Source: Candidatus Zipacnadia bacterium
Lineage (GTDB): Bacteria > Armatimonadota > Zipacnadia > Zipacnadales > Zipacnadaceae
Direction: 5' to 3'
Length of the DNA: 13,720 bases
Assembly (NCBI GenBank): GCA_029821455.1
Contig: JALGTI010000096.1
Span: forward strand, 1-13,720
The stretch's first letter is position 1. Each line of letters starts with the position of its first letter. The position numbers and the translations under genes were made by a program. This document shows positions 13,671-13,720 of this stretch, in pieces. Below the pieces are notes generated by a model, which was given only the letters and a program-made list of their open reading frames with translations, was not told the origin of the DNA and searched no databases.

Positions 13671-13683
13671 AACAGCTTCTAGT
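13663..13683. mobile_element. Right end of the IS5-family fragment
   Basis: GGTTTTGAAACAGCTTCTAG overlaps and follows the transposase stop, where IS5-type elements carry their terminal inverted repeat. The left end is absent, so the exact boundary and any target duplication cannot be read. The remaining bases to 13720 hold nothing I can identify. Confidence 0.55.
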
Positions 13684-13720
13684 CCTTGTCGTCCTCCGAA
13701 AGAAGATATCATAGAGCGGA

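Noticed and set aside
1..13720. tRNA, rRNA or other structured RNA gene
   Set aside because: I found no T-loop or D-loop patterns, no rRNA-like blocks and no known riboswitch core on either strand by eye.

Overview
The window looks like a piece of chromosome from an uncultured, GC-rich bacterium. It opens with the last 59 codons of accA (acetyl-CoA carboxylase carboxyltransferase alpha), a normal bacterial housekeeping gene. The mix that follows (a heparinase-like polysaccharide-active protein, a Tat-exported DinB-like protein, an Lhr-type helicase, an ankyrin lipoprotein and zinc-ribbon/DUF4190-type membrane proteins) is common in genomes of Planctomycetota, Armatimonadota, Chloroflexota and similar groups. 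The sequence alone does not let me choose among them.

Layout. (1) 1-805, plus strand: the accA 3' end, a 300-base gap, then a small basic protein with a His-rich, HxxxD-containing pattern. (2) 885-5734, minus strand: four intact genes. Going in their direction of transcription they are a heparinase II/III-like protein with a concanavalin-like insert (5734-3203), an ankyrin lipoprotein (2890-2408), a zinc-ribbon membrane protein with a C-terminal DUF4352-like domain (2380-1358) and a two-helix membrane protein (1319-885). Three copies of a short sequence flank the ankyrin gene and the zinc-ribbon/membrane pair. (3) 5735-6160: a non-coding stretch with several perfect palindromes and a promoter-like sequence facing the heparinase gene. 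(4) 6160-8652, plus strand: a gene graveyard. It holds a scrap of a beta-galactosidase-type trimerisation domain, a broken IS630-family transposase fused at its 3' end to a beta-propeller fragment, and a BtrH-like gene with several stops and frameshifts. (5) 8718-9413: an intact Tat-signal DinB-like gene. (6) 9428 to about 12000: an Lhr-type helicase gene destroyed by nonsense codons, frameshifts and loss of the segment carrying motif II. (7) 12115-13122: a small unknown ORF and an intact conserved hypothetical gene of 178 codons. (8) 13225-13683: the N-terminal half of a winged-helix regulator cut by the 3' end of an IS5-family transposase.

Two observations stand out. First, most nonsense codons inside the decayed genes fall where a tryptophan would be expected, and each is explained by one G-to-A change, which points to real mutational decay rather than sequencing indels. 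Second, the minus-strand envelope genes sit in a cassette-like arrangement bordered by a repeated sequence that is itself open in one frame. No CRISPR array, tRNA, rRNA or replication origin is visible. I do not see a clearly new defence or mobile system; the repeat-bordered envelope cassette is the best candidate for something undescribed.
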